DNA from: Sambucus nigra
Lineage: Eukaryota > Streptophyta > Magnoliopsida > Dipsacales > Adoxaceae
Direction: 5' to 3'
NCBI GenBank assembly: GCA_949130495.1
Contig: OX422221.1
Location: forward strand, 27,127,917 to 27,191,916
Length of the DNA: 64,000 nucleotides
Shown here: one piece after another, positions 24,020 through 34,700 of the stretch
How the letters are laid out: each line of letters opens with the position of its first letter
How positions within the stretch are numbered: position 1 is the stretch's first letter
The notes under the pieces: model-generated
The model's database searches: none
What the model was told of the DNA's origin: nothing
The model's input: the letters and a program-made list of their open reading frames with translations, nothing else
Position numbers and translations under genes: made by a program

Positions 24020-24594
24020 ACTTTTGGTTAAGATTTTCAATCCTTAAAGTGTTCTTTATCATGCTTGCATGGAGTAGTTGGACTTAGACTTTCTTAATGG
24101 ATTCTCTTTCATACGCCTCAATTCACACATGCACGATCTCATTTGATCTTTAACTTCGCATTTATATTTGATATAAGTGAGATGTTCTCCTATCAATTTA
24201 GTTATCTACATGTATCCATGACTATGGAGGATTTGTGCATGTAAGAATCGTTTCTCAAATTTTAAAAAAATAGAAAAATATTTATCCGGTGTTGTTGTGT
24301 ATCAATGGAATCGGACTGTGAAAGACAATATTACTTTGCGTAAAAAGCCTCAATTGAATTTTGGCCAAAAAAATATCGCTTAAAAAAAGTAGCCAAGGCA
24401 TTCATTGTTTAGTTGGTATGTTCATAAAGATAAGAAAAAGGAAAAGCATACTAATGAGGGAGTTTGGTTGGATATGTCAATGGGTTTGCATAATGACAAT
24501 GTATTCTAGTTATGCTATTTTTGTCATGACTCTATTGATTTGTAGAATCATCAAAATTATAGGCTTGTGTGCATTATGTATGTTTGTTCATTAA
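24020..24594 (+). pseudogene. Unidentified ORF remnant downstream of gag, array copy 2
   Basis: Homologue of 18560-19975 without the solo LTR. It shows FKKIEKYLSGVVVYQWNRTV, KDNITLRKKPQLNFGQKN and, in another frame, KDKKKEKHTNEGVWLDMS. The family is not recognised. Conservation between the two copies is the only evidence that this was coding. Confidence 0.4.
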
Positions 24595-24867
24595 GTTCAC
24601 TTTATATTGTAACATGAGGCTATATGTAAGTTTTATAAAGTTTTTCAATCATATGAGAACTCCATGAACATGTTTAGGTGATTGGGTGTATATTCCTTTA
24701 GTCTCTAGTTAACACCCCTTAACTTTCGTTTAACCCATGTATTTAGACACATTTTTGTCACATGAGTGTGGAAGGCTTAATGTATTTTGTATCATGTGTG
24801 GTGTTTATACCTATGTATATGTGCGTGTGCGTTATTGGTATATTTATGTGTGTGTGTGTGTCTATGG

Positions 24868-24878
<11 letters not shown>

Positions 24879-24916
<38 letters not shown>
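24879..24916. repeat. (TA)19 microsatellite
   Basis: Follows a TG-rich stretch. Array copy 1 has only (TA)7 at the homologous place (20326-20339). Confidence 0.95.
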
Positions 24917-24920
<4 letters not shown>

Positions 24921-24964
24921 GAACAAGATGCATACATGGATTAGATGCTAAGGTAAAGACTACA
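24917..24964 (-). other. Micro-inverted segment relative to array copy 1
   Basis: This 48-bp segment reads as the reverse complement of 20340-20388, with a few mismatches: copy 1 has GCATCTAATCCATGTATGC, this copy has GCATACATGGATTAGATGC. About 130 bp that follow in copy 1 (20389-20520) are absent here. The inversion abuts the (TA)19 tract. Confidence 0.85.
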
Positions 24965-25195
24965 AACAAACCATACCATATGCGTTATTATTCTTGTCAC
25001 TATTTACACTATCGCATGATAAACTTGTTTTTCCATTTTACTTATCCCTTTTTTCATTTAGGTGAAGATTTTGCTTTAATATGTGTAGAAATAAGTTATT
25101 TGATGATTATTTAACCTTTGTCTATTCCTGAACAAAAAGGGAGATAAACGGTATCTAAACCTTTTATTTTGGGGAAATCTATCTTCGGGGGAGGT

Positions 25196-25220
25196 GGGGG
25201 GGGGGGGGGGGGGGGGGGGG
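25196..25220 (+). repeat. Poly(G) tract, 25 G
   Basis: Array copy 1 has GGGGAGGGGGG at the same place (about 20730). The longer, uninterrupted run arose in this copy. It is a strong G-quadruplex candidate; length may be unreliable in an assembly. Confidence 0.85.
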
Positions 25221-25506
25221 ACGTCTTTCTTAAGTAGACATTCTTAAATAAATAGGGATAATTTATTTTGAGAATTTATTTTCGCATTGAATTTTTTCAT
25301 ATTCCCTGTGCGTTTGATGGTGTGTTTAAGTGTGCATGATTTTATCTTTATTGGCAAATGTTAAAGCGACAAAGCTTCTTAACTTTGAGTCGTGTCAAGT
25401 GTTGTATTGTTTTTATTTTGGGAAGGTTTGTATATTTTAGAAGATCTTGACGTCCCCTATGATTTTTGTTTTTGGTTTCATTTTGGAATTGCCAAATGGG
25501 GAGATT

Positions 25507-27032
25507 TCTAAGGGCATATTTCCAATCGATTTATTTATAGTGTTGGATTACTTTCGGGCAAAACTAATTCTGTCACAAGATAGATTTTTGTTGTATCCCT
25601 TCAAGCCTATGTCTAGTTAGTTGAGGACGTAGCGGCCTAGCATTGTGAAGATTTCATTCTTGCCGATTTCGTGCCAAGTTTTGCGTCATCAACATTTTGA
25701 TTCCAAGGTCTCTAAAAGTATGAATGCATTTAATATATAGAGAGTCGTGGATATATTTTTATAGGTGTCCTTTTATAAACATTTTGTCAAAACGACTTTT
25801 CATTTTCTCATAACATCATTTTAGAACTTTTCATAAAAGTTTTGGAATTAAAAATTGATTTTGGATTTTCTGTATTGTCGTTTGAACGACAATGGGATCT
25901 CGTTCGAATGAGATGCCTAGTTCGTTCGAACGAGATTACCAACGAGATTCAAACGAACTTTGACTATTTTTTTTCTTGAATTTTGGTTAGAATAATGTTC
26001 GAACAGTGTCGTTCGAACAACATCAGAATGTTGTTTGAACGACTTGGGCGGGAACAATTTTTTTGATAGTTTTTTACTTTTTAACTGCACATTTCCCACT
26101 AAACCATTTCCAGATTTATATTTTTGCGGGAAAACAGTTTTTAGTAAGGACCTTGAGATTTTTCCTAACACTTGAGAGGAAAAACATTTCCATTAAAAAT
26201 GGTCTCATTTTTGTGTGTTTATTTTTCATGATTTAAATTCTTCAACACACATGTTTTCCCCCATAGGTTGAGTTTGATCCAAATCCTCTTATATATATAT
26301 ACACTTTCTTTGAGATCAATTTGGCATCGGGTTCAGTATCATCCCAAAAAGGAGAAACGTTTTCGAACGAAGGTTTTCGTTCTTGATTCATTGTGTATAT
26401 ATGAAGGAAATACCTTTGTATGTTTTGACGGTAGCTGAGGCCCATCAAAAGATTCCGAGACTGCGGTGGATGGCGTAGTTATCTACTAGCCAGAGGTTGA
26501 AGATCAAAAGAGCGTAAAGGCTTGAAGGATTCGAGTTTGTGTTGTATGTCTTTCTATCGCAGTCTTTATAAGATTATCGTACATAGTGGATTTGTAGACT
26601 GGGGTCGTACGAGGTTTTTCCTTTTTGGGGTCTTCCTCGTACGTCATGCCTTGTGTGTGATTGCTTATTTTTATCTTGCAAAATTTCACTTAGAAGCTTG
26701 CTAGGTTAATCAAGATAAAAATTTGGTAAATTAGTGTTAAGTTTAGTTTGGGTGATTTTAATTTAATTTTATTCAAGTTGGGATAATTAATTTGGCAAAA
26801 TACATGCTTTAATTTGTTTAGCATAATTTTAACTTGAATTGAATTATTTTGTTTAATTGAGATTAAAATAAAAATTCAAATATTTGGTTTGTGTTGTTTG
26901 ACTTAATTTTAATTTTGAAGAAATCAAAAGTTTTGGGCTTTAATTGTTAAACTTTATAGATATTTTAATTGTGAAATACTTGGTGAACCATCCCCATATT
27001 AAGAATTTTAAATTCAGGGTATTTTCCTTTCA
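25507..27032 (+). mobile_element. LTR 3 of the gag-only copia array (most complete)
   Basis: About 1526 bp, starting TCTAAGGGCATATTTCC (TG start mutated) after the polypurine tract CCAAATGGGGAGATTT and ending TTTTCCTTTCA. It is followed by a PBS and about 25 bp of internal sequence, so it acted as a 5' LTR of a third internal unit that is now lost. A TATA-like (TA)6 at 26290 precedes the probable transcription start. Confidence 0.9.
25881..26039. promoter_or_regulatory. Phased TTCGAA-like palindrome cluster in LTR 3
   Basis: Cores at 25881 (TTTGAA), 25903, 25925 (both TTCGAA) and 25948 (TTCAAA), spaced 22, 22 and 23 bp; then 25998, 26012 (TTCGAA) and 26034 (TTTGAA), spaced 14 and 22. The cluster lies 250-410 bp upstream of the TATA-like tract. 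Function inferred. Confidence 0.7.
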
Positions 27033-27034
27033 AG

Positions 27035-27046
27035 TGGTGTCAGAGC
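27035..27046 (+). promoter_or_regulatory. Primer-binding site after LTR 3
   Basis: TGGTGTCAGAGC, one change from the tRNA-iMet site. Similarity to copy 1 continues to about 27073, where a minus-strand Tekay integrase end begins. Confidence 0.9.
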
Positions 27047-27117
27047 TTATAGTTTAAGATAAATCACATCTTAATGGTTCTAATTGATGACGCACCGATG
27101 ATACATGACATACTTCT

Positions 27118-27366
27118 TTAGCATAGACACATGGAGCATACAATAAACGTAGGGCAACTTAGGAGGTAATGCCAAGCGATACGATACTTTTTTGATTTGT
27201 TTAAGGATATCAAAGGGACCAATATACCGAGATGCAAGGTTCCCCTTCTGGCCAAACCACTGACTTTGATTCTCACCCTAATCTTCAACAACACATGGTC
27301 ACCCACCTCGAACTCTAGAGGTATGCATCGATTATTATCGTAACTCTTCTGTTGACTCTGAGCCAT
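27118..27366 (-). pseudogene. Tekay-1 integrase C-terminal segment
   Basis: AQSQQKSYDNNR followed by PLEFEVGDHVLLK is the classic GPY/F-module approach region of gypsy integrases (usually RQKSYAD.RR.PLEFEVGDHVFLKV). A stretch in another frame just before 27075 reads HVSMLKKYV, the segment that normally precedes the chromodomain. The GPF motif itself is frame-disrupted. Confidence 0.85.
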
Positions 27367-27837
27367 TACGAGTCTCTACTGAATTAACTAAACTTTATCG
27401 ATTATCTCCCTGATCATGTCTGAATTCACACCCAACAGGCTAGAGAGCGGCATGGCCTCCCATAAAGAGATTTATAAGGAGCCATAACAATGTTGGACTG
27501 ATAGCTAATATTGTAGGAAAATTCTTATAAGATGAAGATTTTCCACCCAACTACCCTGTAAATCAAGCGTACAAGCTCTTAACGTATCTTCCAGAATTTG
27601 AATGGTCCAATCTAACTACCTATCCATCTCGATATGGTAAGTTGTACTTATGTTCAAATAGGTGCCCAATTACTGCTAAATCTTCCTCCTGAACTAAGAC
27701 ACGAATGGGGGATAACTATACGAGATGATCGAGGGAGGGACGCCATGAAGATAGATTATCTATCGGACATATAACCTTGTCAACTTAGTCATGTTATTTA
27801 ACACCTTAATCACAAAAAAGTGCACTGACTTCGTAAG

Positions 27838-28227
27838 TCAATCCACTATAATCCAAACATCATCATGACCACGTTCAGATCGTGGTAAAATTGTAATAAA
27901 GTCCATCGTAATGTGCTCCCACTTCCATCGTAAAGTCCATCGTATTGGTGGTGGTTGCAACAGCCCTAACGACTTCTTATGCTCTACCTTTATCGGTTGA
28001 CACATATAGGACATAGACACATAAAATGCCACATCTCTCTTCATACCGAACAACCAAAAATCTTGACATAATTCATTATACATCTTAGTGGCACCGGGAT
28101 GTATGTGGAAGCATGAGTGATGTGCCTTTGCCATCACCTCGTCCTGAAGTTCATCAATGTTCAAAATAATCAACATTCCCTTATACTGCACACCCCCATC
28201 CTTGTCCACACTGAGAGTGTCAAACAC
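27838..28227 (-). pseudogene. Tekay-1 integrase zinc-finger and start of catalytic core
   Basis: HHSCFHIHPGATKMYNELCQ is the integrase H-x-H zinc-binding approach (family: AHSSPYSIHPGSTKMY.DL). Y-x-S-x-S-YMCQ keeps one Cys of the C-x2-C pair. WEHITMDFITILPRSERGHD is the start of the core with the first catalytic Asp (MDF). The frame stops shortly after DVWIIVD, and the rest of the core (27370-27837) is only partly readable. Confidence 0.9.
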
Positions 28228-28325
28228 TTCACTGCTTTTATTTGGACATGATAATGTGCAAACTCGGGATCAAAAGACTAGGCTTCCAACCCCAACTGTT
28301 GAATGAGTGGTATAGCTACCTCTCC

Positions 28326-28589
28326 TCAAAGATATGCCCAATCGCAACCCCATTGGACATGCAAATCAAACTTCTGTAACTCTCCGGACATATTTGCTCG
28401 GTGACTTTTCATTACCATTATTGTGAGTCTAAAATTTTTACTAAGAGCATCTTCTACCACATTGGACTTGTCGGGATGGTACAATAGGAAAAAGTCGTAG
28501 TCCTGCATTAACTTAATCCATCTTTTCTGATGAAGATTTGTATCGCGCTGAGTGAAAATGTACTGATGACTCTTGTGATCCAGATACAC
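28326..28589 (-). pseudogene. Tekay-1 RNase H segment
   Basis: DHKSHQYIFTQRDTNLHQKR and DYDFFLLYHPDKSNVVEDAL match the gypsy RNase H end (family: DHKSLQYIFTQKDLNLRQRRW ... YHPGKANVVADALSRK). The domain would remove the RNA strand during reverse transcription. The N-terminal half lies in broken frames at 28590-28900. Confidence 0.9.
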
Positions 28590-29199
28590 CTCAAACTATT
28601 TTCGTATATGTAGTATTTCCAGATCTTTAGCATAAACACCACCGCGACTGACTCCAAGTCATGGGGGATGTAGTTCCTCTCAAGCACCTTTAACTAACAG
28701 GATGCATAAGTGACCACCTAACCATCTTGCATCAACATTGTTCCGAGCTCTAATCCGAAAGAATCAAAATATACAGTATAACCCTTGCCTCATTCTGGGA
28801 GGACAAGAATGGGGGTCGTAATCAACCTAACCTTGAACTCCTATAAAACCGATCAGAAATCCTTTGACTACTTAAAATGAACATCCTTTCGCATCAACAG
28901 AATGAGAGGTAATGCAACCCTCAAGAAATCTTGCCCAAATCTTTAGTAGTAACTGGCCAAACCTAGAAAACTCCGCACCTCCGTAAGTGTCTTTGGCCTA
29001 TCACAACTGAGAATGGACTCGACCTTCGATGGGTGAATGGAAATGCCCTCATTAAAAACTACATGGCCAAGTAACTTGACCTTGTTCATCTAAAACCCAC
29101 ACATGCTGAATTTGGCGAACAACTGATTCTCTGTGAGCAATTACAAGGTCATACGAAGGTTCTCCATATGGTACACATCTGAAGATGTATACTAAAATA

Positions 29200-29421
29200 T
29201 CATCTATAATGACGACCACCAAACCGTTCTAAATACAGACGATAAATACGGTTCATCAAATTTATGAACATTGTCAGGGCATTCATCGAACCAAAAAGCA
29301 TCATATAGAACTCGTAATTCCCAAACTGCATCCAGTACACTGTCTTAGGAATTTTATCCTCTCTGATAGGTATTTGATGGTACACGAACCGAAGGTAAAT
29401 CTTCAAAAACATTCCCACCAA
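29200..29421 (-). pseudogene. Tekay-1 reverse transcriptase fragment
   Basis: FVYHQIPIREDKIPKTVYWM and MLFGSMNALTMFINLMNRIY match the RT fingers/palm segment (family: SGYHQIRI.E.DI.KTAFRT...MPFGLTNAPA.FM.LMN). Replacement of PFGLTNAP by FGSMNAL shows decay. The YXDD region follows in a disrupted frame near 29150-29200. Confidence 0.9.
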
Positions 29422-29924
29422 TGTATATAGTGGAACAAATCATTGATATAGGGCATATGGTACTTAATTTTCATAGTTACCCTATTCTGCTTCCTATAAT
29501 CGATACACAATTACAGGGAGTTATCCATCTTCTTAGCAAAGAGGAATAGAGCTCCCAAGGGGATATACTATGACGAATGAAACCCTTGATGGTCAACTCT
29601 TCCAACTAAACCCTCAACTGTGTCAACTTTATTGGATCCATCCTATGGAGTGGTATAGAGATAGGCGAGATGCCCTGATGCACATCCATAGTAAAGTTTA
29701 ATCCCCGGTGTGGGGGTAAACTAGAAAGGTCGCTGGGGAACACATTTGGAAACCCAGACACCACTGGATAATCCAATAACATCCGATCAGGTTCCTCCTA
29801 AGCCACCATAATACTAGACCAACTGAAATGCCACCTTTGCTCTCTCACCGTATAAAACATATAAGGATAGCCCATATCCTACTCGCTACTGAAAAGATGG
29901 CGAGATCCATTTGGGAGAGACATA

Positions 29925-30015
29925 AAGACATTATGCCGATGGCATTCAATGGTGGCGCCAAAGCACGACCACCAATCCATACCTAGGATCACCTCGAATA
30001 TATCCATGTCGATGA
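29925..30015 (-). pseudogene. Tekay-1 protease C-terminal marker segment
   Basis: DIFEVILGMDWWSCFGATIE on the minus strand corresponds to the D-ILGMDWL segment that ends the Tekay aspartic protease. The catalytic D-S/T-G region should lie to the right (30020-30260) but is not readable as a clean frame. Confidence 0.75.
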
Positions 30016-30299
30016 GTATAAAGCCATATTTTGAAACATAATCTCCATCCATGACTACAAAATTATAACATACCTTATAAAGAACTATACCATCAATGAC
30101 TGGAAGTTTTATGAAGATATGAGGATAAAATTAATTTACCTCTAAACTCAATCTGAATGCTAAAGAACTCGGGATAAATGAATGTAATGTGCCTGAATCA
30201 AACAACGCCTTTACCCAATTGCTAATAGTAGAATCATACCTTCCATAACTAATGGATAATTTGATGGAATAGAAAATTAGGATATGGCATAAGCGCGCC

Positions 30300-31130
30300 T
30301 ACGGTTAAACCTACTACTCTGACCACTGGGCACCTGACCTTTCCCACAACTGCTCCAACCCTGACTGGGATGTGAACCTTCCATATTGTGCCACACTGGC
30401 TGATGATAACTCGATGGAAAATGATACTATTGGGTGGGGCCGATGTAACTAGAATTCCAGGTTCAAAGTTGATCGTTTACTGTCTGCCCTGTTGATTCCT
30501 AAAATACCGTTAGGGGCACTTTCTGTTGAGATGGACTGTAAGCCTACACGTATAAAGAATCCTCTTGATAGGGGCTATAGGATATTGGTCGCTAGTACAT
30601 AGAGAAGAGGATGAACTAACACCCATAGAGTCTTTGAGCTTCGTAAAGAAACTCTTGGCTTCGCTCTTGAACTTCTTGCTATTACTACACTGATACCCAC
30701 TGCTTCTTCTCCCGAATAGACCTACCATCCTTTGACTAAGGGAAGTATCGGTCCAAAAATGCAATCCTAAAACCTTCCCAGCCTACGGTCTCCATCAAAC
30801 TGACTGAGTATGTGCTCAACTAGCGTTGAGCTTGCTTGGTAAGCTGAAAGGTCACTATATTGACCTTATGCCTAGCCATCACGTCAATAATCTCCATAAA
30901 CCTAGTGACCTCATCTAGTCACTCCTCTGTGGCTTTAGGGCTAACTGCCATATTGAAGTTTAGTGGGTTTAGCCTCTTGAACTCCTTCAAGATAGAGGCT
31001 AAAGCGGTGCTTTCAACCATCCCACTGTGGTTGGTTCTCTACTACTGAAAGATGGAGTCGGTAAGCTCATGGACAACCTATTCCATGCGCCTGAGCTCGC
31101 TGTTCCCAAATCCACTAGAACCACCGTGAC
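30300..31130 (-). pseudogene. Tekay-1 gag remnant
   Basis: A chain of short frames on the minus strand with gag-like order: MTTCHGGSSGFGNSELRRME near the start, an F-K-R-L-N-P segment around 31010, and FLDRYFPL near 30730, equivalent to the family F..KYFP word. Stops every few dozen codons. It begins about 130 bp after the PBS, as expected for gag. Confidence 0.65.
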
Positions 31131-31264
31131 ATGTAGTCATATACATAAGAAGAGAGAGTTCAATACAGTAATGATAAACAAAATAAAAAAGAAACTATAA
31201 CAGAGTGCATTTGGGAACGTACTAAGAAAGCATAAAACATTCTGTCACACACGAGGATATTAAT

Positions 31265-31276
31265 GCTCTGATACCA
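31265..31276 (-). promoter_or_regulatory. Primer-binding site of Tekay-1
   Basis: Minus strand reads TGGTATCAGAGC, perfect tRNA-iMet site, 2 bp inside the LTR end at 31279. It fixes orientation and the LTR boundary. Confidence 0.95.
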
Positions 31277-32030
31277 TTTTTAACGCCCCAACCCGAATTT
31301 GAGCTACCATTGGGTCAACCCACACCCAAGTCAAGGTGTAAAGGGGGAGGGGTAAAGTCTAATTTTATTATGAGAAAAAATCCTTTAATTTGCACTATCT
31401 TATAAGGAACGAAATATAATTTAGCCGGTTTTAATTACGTAAATAAGTTTCCACTTTAAGTAATTAAGTTAATTAGCGAGATTTATTTTGAAAGTTCCAT
31501 TAAATCCAAGAATGCTAATAGTAAAGGTAAATAAACCATAAAATTTTTGTATTATTACAATACACTACCCAAGTCCTGAATAAAAGATCATTTCAAGTGC
31601 CATAAATTCAAATGTCCCGATACACAATTTAAGAAAATGCCATGATAGAGCTCTAACGATGACTAGTACAATCTGGAGCCTTACCAACTTCCTTGCTAAC
31701 GTCCTTACTGAAAGTACTTGGGGGTGGGGGTTTTAACATAAAAAGTAGGGATGAGTAAAGCGCTCAATAAGGTGGGAAGTATTAAGCAATATATTTTATA
31801 CGAAAATACTATGCGTTTTTTTAGAAAGACAAGAAATTTATTTTAAAAAAATTAGGAGAAAAAGCCTTTCCTAGATGGATCTTACTAACGCTAAAGAAAA
31901 TTAAAGCAAGATGAAAGAAAAACTTCCAACATATGAAAATTTATGATGTCTTGAACGAGAAGCAGAAGGCCTTAAATTATATTTAAGGTTCAACTACTCT
32001 TCCTCAGTTAAAACTCGAAAAGAGTCGAAG

Positions 32031-32097
32031 TGACGATTTTCAGTTTCTCGCTTCAATCACCATGTGACGATTTTCAGTTTCTCACTTCAATCACCAT
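32031..32097. repeat. Two-unit tandem duplication, about 33-34 bp
   Basis: TGACGATTTTCAGTTTCTC occurs at 32031 and again at 32064, each followed by (G/A)CTTCAATCACCATG. Only one substitution between units, so it is recent. Confidence 0.9.
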
Positions 32098-32272
32098 GTC
32101 TTCACTGAATAATTTATAATCATCCATGTTGCCTAAGAGTTCAAAGGAATTATTGACTTGAGTATTGAAAATTTGATGTTTATTTTTTTCACAATTTTTA
32201 CCAATCGAATCTTCAAGAAAAGCATGAGCTTTGGTAGAATTAGGGGACATTTTAAATCATATGTAAAGAGTG

Positions 32273-32288
32273 TGCCATGCGTGATACC
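32273..32288 (-). promoter_or_regulatory. Primer-binding-site-like sequence
   Basis: Minus strand GGTATCACGCATGGCA resembles the copia-type site TGGTATCAGAGCATGG with a few changes. An ATG (MSPNSTK...) follows 23 bp later. Supports reading the preceding block as an LTR. Confidence 0.5.
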
Positions 32289-32903
32289 GATTTAAAATAA
32301 TTTGCAAATTCCCAATTTAAATTTATTTAACTCGAGTCAATTTTAAGCCAAATTATATCAGCCCTTAACATGCAACTACGTGTGTGTGTCTGTGTATGTG
32401 TCTGTGTGTCAAACCGTCACATATAAAATTGCTAACTCGCAGATTTCAAGAAAAATTTCCTTTCGGGTAAAACCTTCATTTCGCTATAATACTTACAATG
32501 ATTACAATGAAACCCGCAACGAGTTAACCATAGAAAACCCACGAAGACGGCATCCTAGAGTCACCAAGAACCGGATATCCAATTCAGCCCAGAAATACCC
32601 ACGAGCACTCCCTATCGACACGTAGTTGGCTTCAGCCCAGTATTCCCCTCAAGACCACTTAGATTGGCAGTAGAGATTTTCTCAATAAGAGAAACTTGAC
32701 ACAAGATGTGTTCTTGGATTCCAAAACAACTCACATAAACTATTGGGATCTTGTGAATTGAAAATAAAAAGGATTAAAACCCTAAAAGTGTGAAGACAAA
32801 AGTATTCTGCCAAAGCAGTTTCGTCTCTTGAAAATTCTCAGGTCTTCTGATAAAAAACGAAGTTGGAAAATCCAATTTAGAGAAAATCTACGGCGGCGGC
32901 TCA

Positions 32904-33004
32904 CTCGAACAAGATAACAGAGTTGCTCGAATGAAGACACGTGTCGTTCAAACACTTCGCACGACATAAGAATGTCGCTCGAACGAGAGCTTCTGTTGCT
33001 TGAA
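32904..33004. promoter_or_regulatory. Phased TTCGAA-like cluster in the DUF4283 element LTR
   Basis: Cores at 32904 and 32926 (CTCGAA), 32947 (TTCAAA), 32978 (CTCGAA) and 32999 (CTTGAA): spacings 22, 21, 31 and 21. Flanks include GCTCGAACGAGAGC. No clear TATA box is visible downstream in the minus orientation. Confidence 0.6.
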
Positions 33005-33146
33005 CGAAAAATAAAAAAATAAATCATTTTTGTTTCATCAGAAAATAATCCGCCTTAACACTTAGAAAATTATTTTTTACGAAAAACTCCGCTCCAACAC
33101 TTAGAAAATATTTTTTTTTAAATCTCCCAACACTCTAAGTGAAATG

Positions 33147-34700
33147 CTAATGAATTAAAACACAACCTTTACCAAATTTATCTCGCAACGGCTTGAATGT
33201 TGAACAAAACTTGATATTTGGATCCATCTCGTTGCTTGAATGATCTTGAATAATTCTTTGACGGTTGTAGCGGTATACGACATACTCAATTGATAACGAC
33301 AATAAAAATAATGTCCTTACATCATACTTAGGGATCTCGACATATGAATTTAATGCAGGACTAATACCATTCTCTTCTCTCTGCAATGAGTCATTTGTAT
33401 GTGTTAAAATATCCTAGTTTAAATTTGGAATGTCCTCTCAATGGGGAATTTCATCATCAGAGTGACTAATCATTATGAGTAATGAAAATATCTTCGGTAA
33501 GAAAATTTGGCTTTTTTAATTTAGAATAATCCGAATGCCCGTGGTTAGGGATATGCTCACCTAGCTGAGTTTGTTCAGAAACCATTGCCTCTTTAAATTT
33601 TCTATCCAACGTCCCCATTTTAAAAACGTTATGCCTATTTATTTTGACTGATTCAAGTTGCTGAACAAAATGGGTATCTCCTTGCGATAATGTAGGAGAG
33701 ATGGACTCTTTCACATTTTCCAATGCATTCTCATTTATATCAGCTCCTTTATTCTGGTAGAATCCTTCGATACCTTAATGGGTATTTTCATAAAAAGATG
33801 GAGGATGATCCATGACTATCTTAATGGGTATTTTCATATCCTCATGCTCAATAACTAGTGTACTTGGTAAATCATATAAAACATCGATGTCTACGAGAAA
33901 TTTAGCAAATAAAGCATATTTTTGGTCTAGGGTTGTTTGATTTATTCTAATGGGGTTGCCAACTCTTCTAGAAATTTCCAACTAACTAGGGTGCCAAAAT
34001 TCATCCGGTAAGTCTAAGAAACGAAACCACACCTGAGCATTGGATGGCTTAAATTTTGATGGTGTAAAATTTGGGCACTAAATCATTGGTTTAAATAGCC
34101 CAACGGGGGTGCGAATAGGTCCAAACAACAAAGATTTTTTCTTATCCTCAAATGATTCAAAGAACAAGATATAGCAGCCTTTACCTTTAATGGTAAATTT
34201 CCATGCTGATTTTGGTTGCCACAAAGATGAAGGAAAATTCTTCAATTCCTCTATTAAAATGGATTTTTGACGTGACAAAGTAATCTTAATTTATATGACA
34301 TTTTTTTTGGTAGCATACATGAAGTGTTTGTGCATTTTATGCATCCCTCGACTAATCCTCATTCGCGATTCATGGCTTCTGCTAGCCAAACATTATTTTA
34401 ACAGTGTCGGGGATCGAACGGGGACCAAATACAATCCACCCACAAGACTATCCCAATGGCAACCTTATACCACTAGGCCAAGAAGTTTGGTTTACATGAC
34501 ATTAATGACTCCTTGTAAATTTTAGAAGAGATCCTTACAAATGGAGTATCTTTCTCGTAATAAGGCTCTGGAAGATCTTAAAAGAAATGACAGATGTTTT
34601 GAATACCTTTATCACTGTTTTTGGTATGGATCCATGAAGCAGTTTGTTCGTCATTAGTAACGACATTTGTGTATGACTTCTTTAGAGTTACTGAATCCAT
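33147..34700 (-). pseudogene. DUF4283-domain gag-like protein remnant
   Basis: Starts at MDSVTLKKSYTNVVTND (34700). It then shows SSKIYKESL just before a SINE insertion, and after it KNFPSSLWQPKSAWKFTIKG, LFGPIRTPVGLFKPMI and, in another frame, AQVWFRFLDLPDEFW; then RRVGNPIRINQTTLDQKYAL, FAKFLVDIDV and DHPPSFYE. This order matches plant DUF4283 proteins (..WNLKPG...NAQVW.R...P.EYW....L..IA..IG.PL.ID.AT......FARV.V.IDL). No zinc knuckle is visible after the YE segment. A low-complexity tail continues to 33147. Nucleic-acid binding is the usual inference for the family. Broken by stops, frameshifts and the SINE. Confidence 0.75.
34303..34490 (-). mobile_element. tRNA-derived SINE with target-site duplication
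   Basis: Minus strand starts CCAAACTTCTTGGCCTAGTG. Box A is TGGCCTAGTGG (34480-34470) and box B is GTTCGATCC (34419-34411), 51 bp downstream, matching an RNA polymerase III internal promoter. The 3' end is a short A run (T6-T8 at 34301-34308). Flanks are TTTATATGACATT (34290-34302) and TTTACATGACATT (34491-34503), a 13-bp duplication with one mismatch. Length about 188 bp. It sits within the DUF4283 frame. Confidence 0.9.

Noticed and set aside
34295..34525. A 76-codon plus-strand frame
   Set aside because: It covers the SINE in antisense and ends outside its duplication; a by-product of the SINE.
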